The translations under genes and the position numbers were made by a program. DNA of 64,000 bases from positions 1,302,001 to 1,366,000 of the forward strand of contig BCIX01000003.1 of the NCBI GenBank assembly GCA_001600095.1, read 5' to 3'. The DNA is from Bullera alba (lineage: Eukaryota; Basidiomycota; Tremellomycetes; Tremellales; Bulleraceae). Within the stretch, counting starts at the first letter, position 1, and every line of letters starts with the position of its first letter. The notes under the pieces were generated by a model. It was not told the DNA's origin, ran no database searches, and worked only from the letters and a program-made list of their open reading frames with translations. Positions 1 to 11,413 of this stretch are shown piece after piece.

Positions 1-32
1 CCTACGCCGCTTCAGCTCGAGATCCCGATACA

Positions 33-3000
33 ATGTCGATACGAACAATCTCGTCCATCGCCTCTGGACCCCGCGATAACGCGTATCATAGGCCGAACAA
101 CGAAGACCGGTATCCCAGCTTTAGCGGTAGCACGCATTCGAGCAAAACAACTCATACCGTCGTCACGCCGAGATCCGGTCATTCAAACTACGCCCCATCC
201 ATCAGCTCTGCATCTGGCATCGCGGGCAGTAGGCTCTCAGAGGAGTTTAGCTTTCCTCGACCTAGCGACGCCGAGATCGAACATCGCTTTCAGCAGCTGC
301 TCGAGAATCGAGACCTAGATGCGGATCGTGGAGCTACACCTACGCTATCATCCAGATCGTCTGTTGGCTCATCAGCTAGTATAGCCCGATCCGCAGCGTC
401 ACTCCCCGTGGAGACCAAGTGGCAGATGGTGGAGTCGGATGCAAGGGCGAGATGGGACGCAAATCGGGCAGCTAGGCGGAAGGAAGAGGAGCTTTTGCGG
501 AGCGGAAAGGCAAAGAGAGGGACAGGAGTGATTGTGAAGAACAGTCCGGAATGGTTCTTGCGGAAGATTCTCGATGGCGCTCTGACACTGCAGCATCTAT
601 CCACACTGCAGGTCAGCCTGCGGACATCGCCTCTAGAGTGAGTTTTCCGATTTGTGACATTGTGCTGACCCGTCGTAGTTGGATACGAGAATTCATGGCT
701 TGCCAAGGACAGGTCGTCCTCGCCAACTATCTGTCCAATCTGACGAATAAGAGGAATCGCGCTGGCTACGACGCGGATATGGAGCTCGAAGTGCTCAAAT
801 GCTTCAAGTTGTCGCTCAACGTCAAGGTAAGTCGCCATTTCATCGCCAATTGCTGACTGAATAGCCCGGAGCGGACGACGCCTTGGCCAAACCCCAAATC
901 ATCCACGCTATAGCTACCTCGCTCATCTCGCCACGTCTCACTTCCCGGCAATTGTCAGCAGAGATGCTGGTCTTCTTCTGCCATTTGACGGACCAGACCC
1001 ACAGGACCGGACTGAGCATGGTGCAGACGGCCTTCGACCAGCTGGAGCAAAGGCTCAACGCGGCCATCACGGATATTAGCCAGAAAGTCGGTCGATTCGA
1101 GGTCTGGCTGAAGCAGCTCGAACAGACCATAGATGGAAGAGGGCGGATGGGGAGTTTGGTTGGCGTCAGCAACGACTTGAAGGGTCAGGACGATCACTCG
1201 CTTGTCGAGTACTGTGTGAGTCTTGTCAGAGCGAGGGTGTTTGGGCGTAAGCTGAACTAGATCAGAACATGAACCTCATGCTCGTACAATCGCTAGCATC
1301 GTCCACCGATATCCGCTCGCGGTGCTCGACCAGAGCGCAGCTGGAAACGTGCGGTCTTTTGCCGGTCCTCAAAAAGGCCAAACGGTGGAACGAGCCCAGT
1401 ATCATGCGCACAATTCGGCAGTATGAAGAAGAGGCAGAGTACGACCGGCGCGATCTGGCAGAAGAGCGAGACCAGCTACTGCTCAAATCGATGCGAAGCC
1501 CAGAAGACGTATTCCGAGCTCTGCTTCAAACGACCAAAGGCTCCAAAGCCAGCTCGTACCTGCTCAACTCGCTCCGACATTTGCTGCTCATCAAAGAGGA
1601 TGGAGATCAGAAAGTGCGATACTTCCAGCTCATCGATCAGCTCATTGGCAGTATCGTCATGGGCGACACGCCCGACCTCGGCCACGACTTTTCCCGAGCC
1701 TTTGGTGTCTCCGTCTCCCACCTCATGGGCAAGTTTGTCGAGCAGGAGAAGTTGGACTATGCGATTGGAGAGGTCAAAGAGTTAAAATTGGCCTTGGCCA
1801 AGGAGACGAGGGAAAAGGTCGATCTGATGGAAGAGATCAACAGCAACGACCTGGTGTCCTCGCTCAAGAGCCACATTGTGGAGTTGGAGGAGCGCCTTCG
1901 GAAATCCAGAGCGGCGACTGAAGCGGTCACAGATCAGATGGAGGGCATGCGGAGGGATTACGAAACGCGGATACAGGATCTGGAGATGATCATCCAGGAA
2001 TTGTTCAACATGCTCAGAGAGTCGAACCACCTCGACCAAGTCAAGGGACTCGACGACGGACCGATCAACCGAGCCAAATTGATCTACGACCTTCGCGAAC
2101 AGTGGGAACGAAAGAAGACTATTAGCAAACTCGAAGGCCGGGCTCTAGGTGAGGGGAAACGGAAGCCAAAGTCCAATGCGGCGACTCAGCAAGGTCACGA
2201 CGAGACAGACGGCGAGGAGGAAGAGGAGGAGGGTCAGCTATTGGAGGCGGAGAAGGTCGCCCTAGGGGGTCCTCGGCGTGGTCAAAATCTCTCGACGACG
2301 AAGGCCGAGAAGACAATGTCAGGCAGTCAATTCATGGACGCTCCGGAAGAGAGGGTACGAGCGCACATCGAAGGAGCATTGTCCAAAGAGGCAGATCATA
2401 TCGTGAGTCAGAGAGGTCATGACTATGCTGACCTCCCAGTCACCGATAAGAGCGGGAGCTACGACTCGGAGTACTCGACATCGAGATGTCGAGACGAGTC
2501 GACGAGGAATGCCAAACGCGCCTCCAATCGGCAAGAAATCGATTCATCGTTTCTCCAAAAAGCCTGGACTTCCACCTCGATTCTTGGAGGAGCTGCGGTA
2601 TGCGCAACTTTCGAGGAGCGTGTCCGAGTCGGCTTTGGGATACATGGACAACGAGGACTATTACGATGTTGCCGACATGCGGCAATCTGGCGCTACGGAT
2701 CTGACCCGGGATCCCTCGATCGATCTGCGCACGCCGGTTCAGTCTCATCGACGCGACAGTACACTGAGACTAGAGCTCATGAGCAGGACAAAGTCGATGC
2801 GGCTGTTGCAATCGGACACNTCGGACGATGAAGGGATGAACCCGTCATTGGAGGCGCTCGAGGAAGGTGATGTGGAAAGCAAAGCGGAAGATGAACCAGC
2901 GGACGAGGCATCAGAGGGTGTCACGGCTCCCCCTCCCCCGCCACCACCACCGCCACCACCTCCCCCTCCTCCACCTCCGCCGCCTCCACCACCTCCTGGC

Positions 3001-5333
3001 CCGGGAATGTCCGTCACATCGAGTGGCATACTGCCTGCTCGAGCTGCCAACCCCATGGCCGGCGTGTTTGCCGGCATCATGGGCGGAGTCAAGCTCAAGT
3101 CGACCGGTCAGTCAGATGGCGCAAACTCTGACCCGGCACCTCGCCCTCCGCCTCCACCCATGGCACCGAGCGCGCCTCGTGCACCTCTTGCCCCGCTGTC
3201 ATCGCTGTTGCACGGTGTCAACGACTCTAGGAAAGATGTCTCGCTTGTCGCGTCGAAAAAGATGAAACAGCTTCAATGGGAGAAAGTCTCCAAAGCCCAA
3301 TTGGACAAGACGGTCTGGTCCGCGCCGGATGTCGCCGAGGAGAATTTGGTCCAAAAGCTCAAGGCGGTCAACCTCTGGTCAGACATGGAGGAAGAGTTCA
3401 AGGCCAAGGAAATCATCTACGACGCTGTCAAGAAGCGGAAAGAGACCGAGCTCCTCTCGGTGCTCACCCCGGACCACCGAAAGCGAATCGAGATCCTCAT
3501 GGCTGGTTCCGTGGCGAAGAGCTTCAAGGCCCCGGAAAAGCTGTCGGAGGCTATTGCCAATTTCAACGCCGACCTGTGTACAGAGACCTTTTTGCGAGAA
3601 TTGCAGGGTGTCCTTCCCTCGGATGAAGACGTGAGTCCTCGTCTGTTTAGAAGGAGGATGTGCTGATTCGGTGTATAGCGAGGCAAACTCTTGACGCACA
3701 GCGCGGACACGGAAGCTGAGCTGGATCGCCTTCACCCGGCTGATCGACTCATGGTCAAGTTGATCCAACTACCTCATATCGCCGATCGAGTCAAGGGTAT
3801 GCTGTATCAAGTTGGATTTTCGCAAAACCTGGACCTGCTCCAAAAGGTCAGTACATGTCACGCGAGATGCTGGATGATGCTGACGAGCCACGGACAGAGC
3901 TTGGAACTCTTGCTGTCTGCCTGTACCGACCTGCGGAATGCCGGACAATTCAAGGAGTTGCTCAATATCATACTCATGATGGGCAACTACCTGAACGGCA
4001 CGAATTATGCCGGAGGCGCGTTTGGCTTCAAGATTGCCAGTATCAATCGAGTGAGTGCGATAAGACATCGATGAAAGCGGTGATTGATGTCTATGTAGCT
4101 CGTCGATACCAAGTCATCCAACGGTCAGAACCTGCTGCACTTTGTGCAAAAGGTCGTTTCGCAGCATTTCCCCGACGTCGAGGGCTTCCTCGAGGAGCTG
4201 AACAAGCCATCGGAAGCGAACAGAGGTGCGTGCGATCAGATCATAAACGAAAGTAGGCTCACAGACCTGTAGTCAACTTCAGCGACATGACATCGACCTC
4301 GAAGAAGATGCTCGAGGATATCCGCGAGATTCGACGATCACTCCAGGTCAACTTCCAGGCGGCCAACGATGACTACACCAAGAAGATGTTCCGATTCAGT
4401 GCTGTCGCAGAGGAAGAGCTGCAGGAAGTCCGAGATGGAATTCTGCAAGCGGAAAAGCAGCTGCGGGATGTTCAGACCTACTTTGGAGAGGGCGAGGAGA
4501 TGGGCAGGCCTTTGCAGAGCCAAGACTTCTTCGGAATCTTCAGGACGTTCACCTCGTCTTGGAAGGTGAGTGCCGCTACGATCGTGGAATGATGAAATGC
4601 TGACGAGCTTGTCCAGTTCTGTCGACAGCAGAACCGAGCAAAGAGTGAAGAAGCAGCATTGAAGGAACGTCGAGCTCAAGCCAGAGCTGCGCTCACGCCC
4701 CAACCTACTGGGGCTTCCACCGATAGCAACATGATGGACGCAAGACTCCAGCGACTCAAGCTGGAAGGTACGCCCCGTGTCAAGCGAGAGAGGCGACAGC
4801 CAGCGCCGCTCATGTCGCCATTACCCGACACTACGGACTTTACCGACTTTATGATCCCTTCTCTGACGGGACAGAGCAATACGAGCGATATCGACTTTGG
4901 CAGTGTCGCTGCCAAGATGATGGACACGCTGTTCGCCGCCAATGGGATGACGGGCTCTGGAAGTGGTGGATTCTCTGTCGACTCGCCGGATCGTGTCGCA
5001 CTAAAAATGGAACGAAATGATAGTGATGGAGGGACGATGAGCCCAACATCGCCGTCACCTCAATATGGCAACATGGCCCCTCTGACCGATCACGTCGTCA
5101 GGGAAGGTCGACTATCGCCAACAAAGCGCTCGGGGTCGGATTGGAATTTGCCCAGTCTACCGGAAGAAGAGACCGAAGAGTCGCCAAAGAACGGCCACCG
5201 GGAGATGGAAGATGATGATGAAGTTGGAGCTGATGAGGATCGGTATGACGACGAGGAAGAGTTGATGTCGGAGGGTGAGATCGACGATGGTGATAGGACG
5301 GTCAGCATGAGTGACACTCCTCGGCTGGAGTGA
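33..5333 (+). CDS. BNI1: Formin (Bni1/SepA-type actin nucleator)
   Basis: Diaphanous-type formin that nucleates and elongates linear actin filaments for polarised growth and cytokinesis. I read ten exons: 33-637, 679-826, 865-1215, 1266-2402, 2440-3630, 3679-3846, 3898-4050, 4099-4225, 4273-4565, 4617-5333, about 1,629 residues. The N-terminal half carries the GTPase-binding/FH3 region (roughly residues 95-500) with a coiled coil around 470-600. The FH1 segment (about 911-985) contains 23 consecutive prolines and a second proline cluster. FH2 runs about 1014-1400, starting at KKMKQLQWEKV and including GNYLNGT. After FH2, MDARLQRL followed by KRERR resembles a Dia-autoregulatory domain, suggesting Rho-relieved autoinhibition. 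The frame is open to the window's left edge, so the true start could lie upstream. One N (base 2820) sits in an ACN codon, Thr whatever the base. The 37-nt intron at 2403-2439 restores frame between two long open stretches. Confidence 0.93.
2932..3000 (+). repeat. CCN tandem codons encoding formin FH1 polyproline
   Basis: A run of 23 proline codons using all four CCN codons, so a low-complexity tract rather than a pure microsatellite. Its reverse complement gives a false poly-glycine frame. Such tracts bind profilin-actin in formins. Confidence 0.9.
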
Positions 5334-5654
5334 GTGAGAAGAGGAAAGGGGATTCAGACTGTTGGAGGCCAGAGGGCTATTGTATCTACACCATACTTGC
5401 ATTGAGACATGTTGCATCTATCACGATCTAATACCATGACCATGACATGTATAATGAGCATTGTCCTCGAGCTGGGACTGGCTGGGAGTTGCGGTTGTGG
5501 GAGTAGTCAATCGGCAAGACGCACGACCAACTCCCGACGCGTTGACTTGAAACCGATTCGACGTTTCAATCTTCGGTGTCTTTGGCACTCTTGACTTCCT
5601 ACATTGCTCTTTAATCCCTTGTCATCTCTTGATCTACACTACCAGCTCGGTGTC
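5334..5654. other. Intergenic: formin 3' end / TRS20 5' flank
   Basis: About 320 bases between two same-strand genes. Pyrimidine-rich just before the TRS20 ATG, as expected of a fungal 5' flank. No further gene or RNA seen. Confidence 0.6.
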
Positions 5655-6452
5655 ATGTCTTTCTATCTTGCCATAGTGTCACCCCTGGACTCGCCGCTGT
5701 TCGAACTGCCATTCCTATCCGCTCGGTCGGCCGCACCCCCTTCTGCCAACTCGACCTCTTCGTCATTCCCCTCTTGGTCCACATTCACCGGCGCCAATGG
5801 ATCCGACTTGGGCCCTCTACCTTCGCCATCAACGCCGCACCAGTCTAATGACCCGTCCGCGGGAAGAGCTGGTCTAGGCAATGGTCAGCCTGGAGCTGCT
5901 GGCGCCGGAGGAAGGGGATCGGTAGGAGCAGGCGGAGGGGGGATGTTGAGTGAGAAGTCGTTATGCCAGATGATTATACATAAGAGTTTGGATAGCGTAG
6001 AGGAGATCATGGACACGACGGGCACGCTGTGAGTTACTCATCGAGGATATCGTATGGTCATGCGAAGCTCTTCTGACGTGGAATTGGGATGGATAGGTAT
6101 TTGAAGAACATAGATAAACATAATGAATGGTCGGTATCGACATTTATAGCAGGCAGTGGTGAGTCGCGCGTCTCTCACCTGTGTGAGCATGTTGGTAGTG
6201 AGCTGATGACTCGATAGTCAAGTTCATGCTGCTACATGACACCAAGAATGATGATGGAATACGGCTGTTCTTCCTGGATGTCTGGGAGGCGTTTGTCAAG
6301 GTGACTTCAAAGGCCTGCAGTCATGGTTATCCTGTACCGGATTGCTGACAGCTCGATAGGTCACGCTAAACCCCTTTCACACTGTCAACACGCCTATACG
6401 GAACCCCTCTTTCGAAGCTAGGGTACGGGCGAGTGCAAAGAGGAACCTATGA
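5655..6452 (+). CDS. TRS20: TRAPP complex subunit Trs20 / sedlin (TRAPPC2)
   Basis: Longin-fold core subunit of the TRAPP tethering complexes, which act as Rab (Ypt1/Ypt31-32) exchange factors in ER-Golgi and Golgi traffic. Four exons: 5655-6028, 6097-6158, 6218-6300, 6360-6452, 203 residues. The ATG at 5655 gives MSFYLAIVS, the usual sedlin start; an in-frame upstream ATG at 5604 is less likely. Conserved blocks visible are the N-terminal strand with DSPLFELPFL, the YLKNIDKHNEW segment, VKFMLLHD, and the C-terminal NPFHTVNTPIRNPSFEARV. The family is usually 140-175 residues. This copy is longer because of a Ser/Pro/Gly-rich insertion at about residues 25-100 between the first hairpin and helix 1. 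Confidence 0.93.
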
Positions 6453-6735
6453 GAGAAATCCGCAATCTCAGAACAGACTTCGAGCCTTCATTCCTATAAT
6501 GGCGACTTCGGGTCAAGAGCTCCCAGCTCAGCGCAGGACAGGCAAGCCACCAAGAAGACCATCAATAGAGTATAATCAGGTGGAGGATCTAATGAAGTGT
6601 ACCATAATGTTGTATCCTGGACCTCTAGCAGCTTCACGAGTGCGAGACCGGCGACACATCCTCGTGCTCTATACGTTCTGGAAATTATGCATCTTGACTG
6701 CTGTTCTAGTTGGGTGTTGGGGTGGTGATACGTGA

Positions 6736-7944
6736 TCATGCAAACTCTTCGGCTTTTCCAGACTGCGGCGAGGCAAAGGTCAGCTTCCTGGGCGTTTCCA
6801 GTAGATTTGGACGGAGCTAGGCCTGTACTCACGACAAGCAGACCGACTAATAAGTAGAAGCTTGATTAGCTATGTTTCGACCAATGTCACAGCTATTTCG
6901 CTTACCAATGAGACCGAACAGACCGAGTACAGAGCCGAAGATCTATGGATGAGGGCGTCAGCTCATACCATACCAGGTGTGGGGAAAGGAGCTGACCTCT
7001 ACGATGAGAATTTTGACGAAGAGCTGGGGGTCGGCCGCATCGGCGAGAGCAGCAGTGGAGCCGGTGATACCGACAGAAACACCACAGAGCAAGTTGCACA
7101 CACCGACCGTCAAACCGCCCCAGAAGATGGAAAAGCCTACCCTAGGGTCAACACATAGTACAGGATAATACGGTGGGACTCACCAGTGTAGTAGTTGTTG
7201 GGGTTTGACATGTCCATTGGCTCTCCGTTGATCTTCGCTGAGAAGACAATAGCCATGATGACACCTAGACTGTTATTAGCACAGTCTAGTGGGGCCGTGG
7301 ACGCGAGACATACCGTAGATGGCTACGACTTCGCAGAAGATGATTCTTCGTTCCATCAGCTGGATTCGCGGGAGGCCACAGGCTCTACTCACGAGATCAA
7401 GTTCTTCGTCCTGATTCTAGGTGCCCGCACACCACCACCTAGGATAGAAGCACCCGTGATGAAGATTCCCCTGTAGTAGGTAAGTGTCAGTCGATGAACC
7501 AGAGACCACTGCGCGGCAGCGGATCGAGCGCGTCTTGAGGGTAACCGTCTGATCACACAGCTGGCGAAGGGTAATGCTGCGCTACCTCGCTGTCTCTTGC
7601 AAGACTCCGTGCGCCTTCGCCTCTATATCCCACTGTGCACTAGCCACCACGCTGACCGCTGCCTGGGCCCAACTCACCATCCGGCGCCGGCAACACTTAG
7701 TCCAATACAGAGTCCGATTCCGAGCAGAGCCCACATATAGGGACTCGACTGTCCCAGGAATTTGCCAATGTTGAACGCCTCTCCTTGACCTAAGCAGTGT
7801 CAGTGGTGATCACAACCGAGCTGACGCGAAGTCCAGCTTTGGACAGGAGATGAATTCTGACGTACCCGTCAAGACTAGGTACAATCCGACGACTGTGGCG
7901 ATCGAGACGCCCGAGACGCCCAGGTATGGTATCAAGTATGCCAT
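6736..7944 (-). CDS. VMA16: V-ATPase proteolipid subunit c'' (Vma16)
   Basis: Proton-translocating ring subunit c'' of the vacuolar ATPase. Nine exons on the minus strand (7944-7866, 7789-7678, 7470-7393, 7345-7314, 7264-7184, 7136-6997, 6942-6906, 6846-6833, 6762-6736) give 199 residues. Four or five hydrophobic helices are visible, with the c''-type proton-carrying glutamate in [11 protein letters not shown] (about Glu95). The second half has [21 protein letters not shown] and the protein ends [12 protein letters not shown]. The ATG at 7944 gives MAYLIPYLG, but some relatives have a longer N-terminus. Exons of 32, 37, 14 and 27 nt make it unusually fragmented. It is divergent to the Ran-binding gene. 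Confidence 0.92.
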
Positions 7945-8315
7945 GATGCTTGTGTTATGCGGTCCGTCCAGTGGTATCGAGACCGATGGGCCGTATGTAT
8001 TGCAAGAGGTGAGGATGAATGGAAAGGGAGGAGATGAAGGATGGAATAGGAGGATGAACGAGCGAGGTTGGATCGGTCGGGCGCGGATAAAACCAAAGCT
8101 ACAGGCGGGCGGGTTTATTATCGCTCTCCAATCAACCCATTCATCACTCTACATCACTCGAACAAGGTGCAACTCGTCACTCCAGGCTATAACGCAGCTC
8201 GGTTACCCTGTCTAGACGGTCCTGCATACCTCTCAATCCAGATTCAGCAAACAAATCGAGCCGCTATACCCCTCTTGCATCACAATCCACTCGCGACAAA
8301 CGGCCACATCACGCA
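7945..8315. promoter_or_regulatory. Divergent promoter region VMA16 / YRB2-like
   Basis: 371 bases between two start codons pointing away from each other, so it must carry both promoters. I see no unambiguous TATA box or named factor site. Confidence 0.55.
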
Positions 8316-10292
8316 ATGAGCTTGAGCAGGAAGAGCCCGACAAACACACCTCAAGAGAGCGGCATAGCCTCTCAGAATAAGATAGCCGATGACATAGCCA
8401 AGTGTGAGTGTATTTATCACTCTGCATGACCCCAAGCTGATCCTATCTGCACAGCTAAGAGCGATGCAGCGTCGTTGAAGAGGGGAAGGGCGGAGTCCGT
8501 TGTGAGTGTACCAACTCAAAGGAGGAAGCTATCACGCGGACCGTTTCCATATCGGTCACTGAGGCCTCCTAAGAGCATGGAGAGGCTCTCCCGTCTGCTT
8601 TAACATTGCCCGTGGATTCATCGCTGACCCGACTCGTAGGAGCCATCCCAACCGCTAGATGCTGTTTCATCGACCATCCCCAAAAAGAACCGTCTAGCAC
8701 CGACGACCGGTCAACAGCCTGCCAAACCCCTAGACCCGGAACAATCCCCCAACATCGACTACGATGAGTCACCAACGGAGATCGCCCCAGATACTGCAGA
8801 CGAGGCAAAGGCCGCTCAGTCAGTCGATGTCGCCAGCGAGGACAAGGCAAATCCCAGGATGGTGTCCATCACCGAGGAAAAGGGGGAGACACCGGTCGGT
8901 GAATCCAACAATGTTGGCGAGGTCAGACGGAAAGTCGCCAAGATGTCCTATGATGAGTTGCGAAAGGGCGCCAAGAACAGCGAGGCCGGTTCAGCTGCTG
9001 GACAGGATATAGAGGAAGGTGACGCAGCCGACTCTGTCATGTCGGCCTCTACGGAGCTGGATGCTCCTCAGGCGGGCAGTGTGGCCATGTCCAATGGTGC
9101 AGATGGCTCAGCCGATCATTCCACGTCCGAGGGACTGAAGAGGAAAGCGCTGGACAGGAGCGAGAGCAGCTTCATCAAGGAGGAAGAGGTTGCCCAGGCA
9201 AAGAGGCTGAAGGACGTTCCACTGGTTCGTCACCCAAAATGCAATGAACGACCTCTTGCTGACAATGTATCTATAGCCTGCCGGCGACGCGAAACCTGCA
9301 ACTGAATCCACAGAAGCTACTGTACCACCTGCTAAGAAGCCCCAGGCGTCTTTCTCGGCATTCTCCTCTGCGGCTTCACCGTTTGCTACTGCTCGATCCT
9401 CCTCGCCATTTGCCTCTGCCTCTGGCTCGGCTTCTGCTACGAACGCCTTTGGTGCTTCTGCCGGATCGAGTTCTGCCTCCAAACCATCACCATTCGCTAC
9501 GAGCGGTTTCGGCAATTACTCCAAGACGTCCAGTCCGTTCGCCAAGAAACCGGCAGACACTCCTTCAACAGCTGCCACGGACGAGAAAGAGGCTGTGGCA
9601 TCCGAGGACAAATCGGCGAAAGCGGGTCCATCGACATTTGGTGATATTCTCAAGACGGAAAGCAAGGATGTCGAGTCGGAAGACGCAAAACTGCAAATGA
9701 CCGAGCAGGACGGTGAGTGAAAGTACCGATTGGCCCACGCAAAGGAACTGACCGGCTGCTCTCAGTACACACCGGGGAGGAAGACGAAGCGACGGCGTAT
9801 CAGACTCGAGCCAAGCTATATGTCATGCAGGCAGATGGAGGCTGGAGAGAACGAGGCGTGGGAACGTTGAAGCTCAACGTCAGAAGATCAGATGGCAAGG
9901 GTCCGAGATTAGGTGGGTAGCACCGCTCTCTCCCATGAAGGTCATTGCTAACGATACTGAACTCATAGTCATGAGGGCAGAGGGAGTCTTGCGACTCATC
10001 TTGAATGTGTCGCTCTATGTCGGGATGAGCTGCTTGGAAGATGGCAAACATGTCAGGTTGACAGTGTTCGAAGATGGCGAGAGGAGGTTTGTCACCCTAA
10101 GAGTGAGTACTCAACGGGCTTCAACATCTGAACAACTCTGACACCGCGTTATCGTAGATTGGATCGACCAAGGCCGCATCCGAACTGTCAGGGCATATCC
10201 ACGAGCATATCCCGCTTGAATCGTCGGTTCCACCGAAATCCCCCTCGCCCAAAGCCAGCGTCTCGCGGAACGGCCCCAAGGAAGAGGTCTAG
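8316..10292 (+). CDS. YRB2: Ran-binding protein, Yrb2/Hba1/RanBP3-like
   Basis: Nuclear Ran-GTP binding cofactor expected to assist Crm1-dependent export. Seven exons: 8316-8403, 8455-8501, 8640-9224, 9277-9712, 9766-9912, 9969-10102, 10158-10292, 523 residues. The N-terminal two thirds are disordered, with a basic PKKNR patch and acidic stretches. Residues about 300-370 hold phenylalanine-glycine type repeats (ASPFATA, NAFGAS, SGFGNY, STFGDI). A C-terminal Ran-binding domain spans about 390-495: [40 protein letters not shown]-like repeats plus a single C-terminal RanBD fit Yrb2/Hba1 better than Yrb1; Nup2 is an alternative but would normally be larger. Confidence 0.85.
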
Positions 10293-10516
10293 CTGTTCGA
10301 GGATTGAGCGGAGCGTGCATCGCGGTATCACTTGCATCGTGACGGTGAGGCTTGACAACATCGGCATGGCATTGTTCATTGGTCATTGATCTATGTATAC
10401 ATGTCCGAGGCGACTCCCTCCTGTCCGAAGTCTGACCTGTGTAGCTCTGACATGACTTCACAACTCGTGTATTCCGACATCTGACTGGCACTATCTTGAC
10501 TGACCCTTGTCTAGGC

Positions 10517-11413
10517 TCATACCATGTGCGATCGAGTAGGAGACGACGGCGCTGACTGCACAGGGAGGAGTCGGAATGCAGCTATCGCAGCTGGTGAGGC
10601 GTACAGCGAAGTAGGACGGGAATACGCAGTAGAGCTACACACGTAAGTCGTCAGCGAAACTCTCATAATCTCGACCTAGCTCTCTGGTACTCACCGGCCA
10701 TCCCGCCCTCGCTCTAGTAACGGAGCCGACTTCTGTTCCTCCACGAAACTCTGCTTCTCCCACGTTCGGCTCAGTGTCGGCTTGTTGCGGAGCGCATAGA
10801 TCAACTTGTGCGAAAGGGGTTTCCGCCCTCCTCCCCCACTCTCCTCGGTTTGCACTGCCCCATGGGCGTGTCCGTGAGCTCCTTGAGCCTCTGTGGCTGG
10901 GGGATGATGTGGATGTGCCGTTGCTGGAGCAGATGAAGAGGCGTGGGCGTGGCGAGGTGGGGATTTGTGAAGAAGGAGTGGAAGTCGAGCGGCCCGAGTT
11001 GGCGAAGTTGGGTTTCGGGGGTATTGCTCCTCTGGTGGGTGACCGAGTTGATTGTGGAAATTAACGGACGAGCCATGGCTATGGCCATGTTTGTGGCCGT
11101 GATCATGGTCACTGTGAGTGTGTTCATGGCTAGGGTGGCTGTGATGATGAGAGTTGGGCGACTCGTGGCCGTGAGGGGAGACATGTCCCAACACTCCTGC
11201 TGCCGCCGGTAGGGATGCGTCTGCTGATAGGGGATGGGAAGCGGTATGATGGGTAGCCAGTCGAGCCGACTGGGGCGTCTTGGGAGGTGGAGTCGGCGCA
11301 GAGGGGTCGATTGATTGGCCCATGGTCGTCAAGAAGTCAAGGTTATTCGCCACTCCTTCTCTAGGGGAATAGGGAGCCGGGAGGTCCTCTGGTCGGAGTT
11401 CAGAGCGAGGTTG
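10517..11413 (-). CDS. Histidine-rich orphan protein (5' end unresolved)
   Basis: I do not recognise a family. An open exon (about 11413-10695) reads as a low-complexity protein with Pro/Ser-rich ends and a central block dominated by His, Gly, Ser and Asp (HTHSDHDHGHKHGHSHG), followed by a second His/Ala-rich patch. The stop seen at the end of this exon lies inside a GTGAGT donor. Splicing to an exon from 10634 continues in frame to a TGA at 10517. The reading frame is open upstream of the first in-frame ATG (about 11320), and an AG at 11414 or 11420 suggests a further 5' exon that I could not place. Such His clusters often bind Zn, Ni or Cu, as in the loops of CDF zinc transporters, but no membrane helices are present here. 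Confidence 0.55.

Noticed and set aside
2745..3098. Minus-strand frame rich in glycine
   Set aside because: Antisense of the formin polyproline tract.
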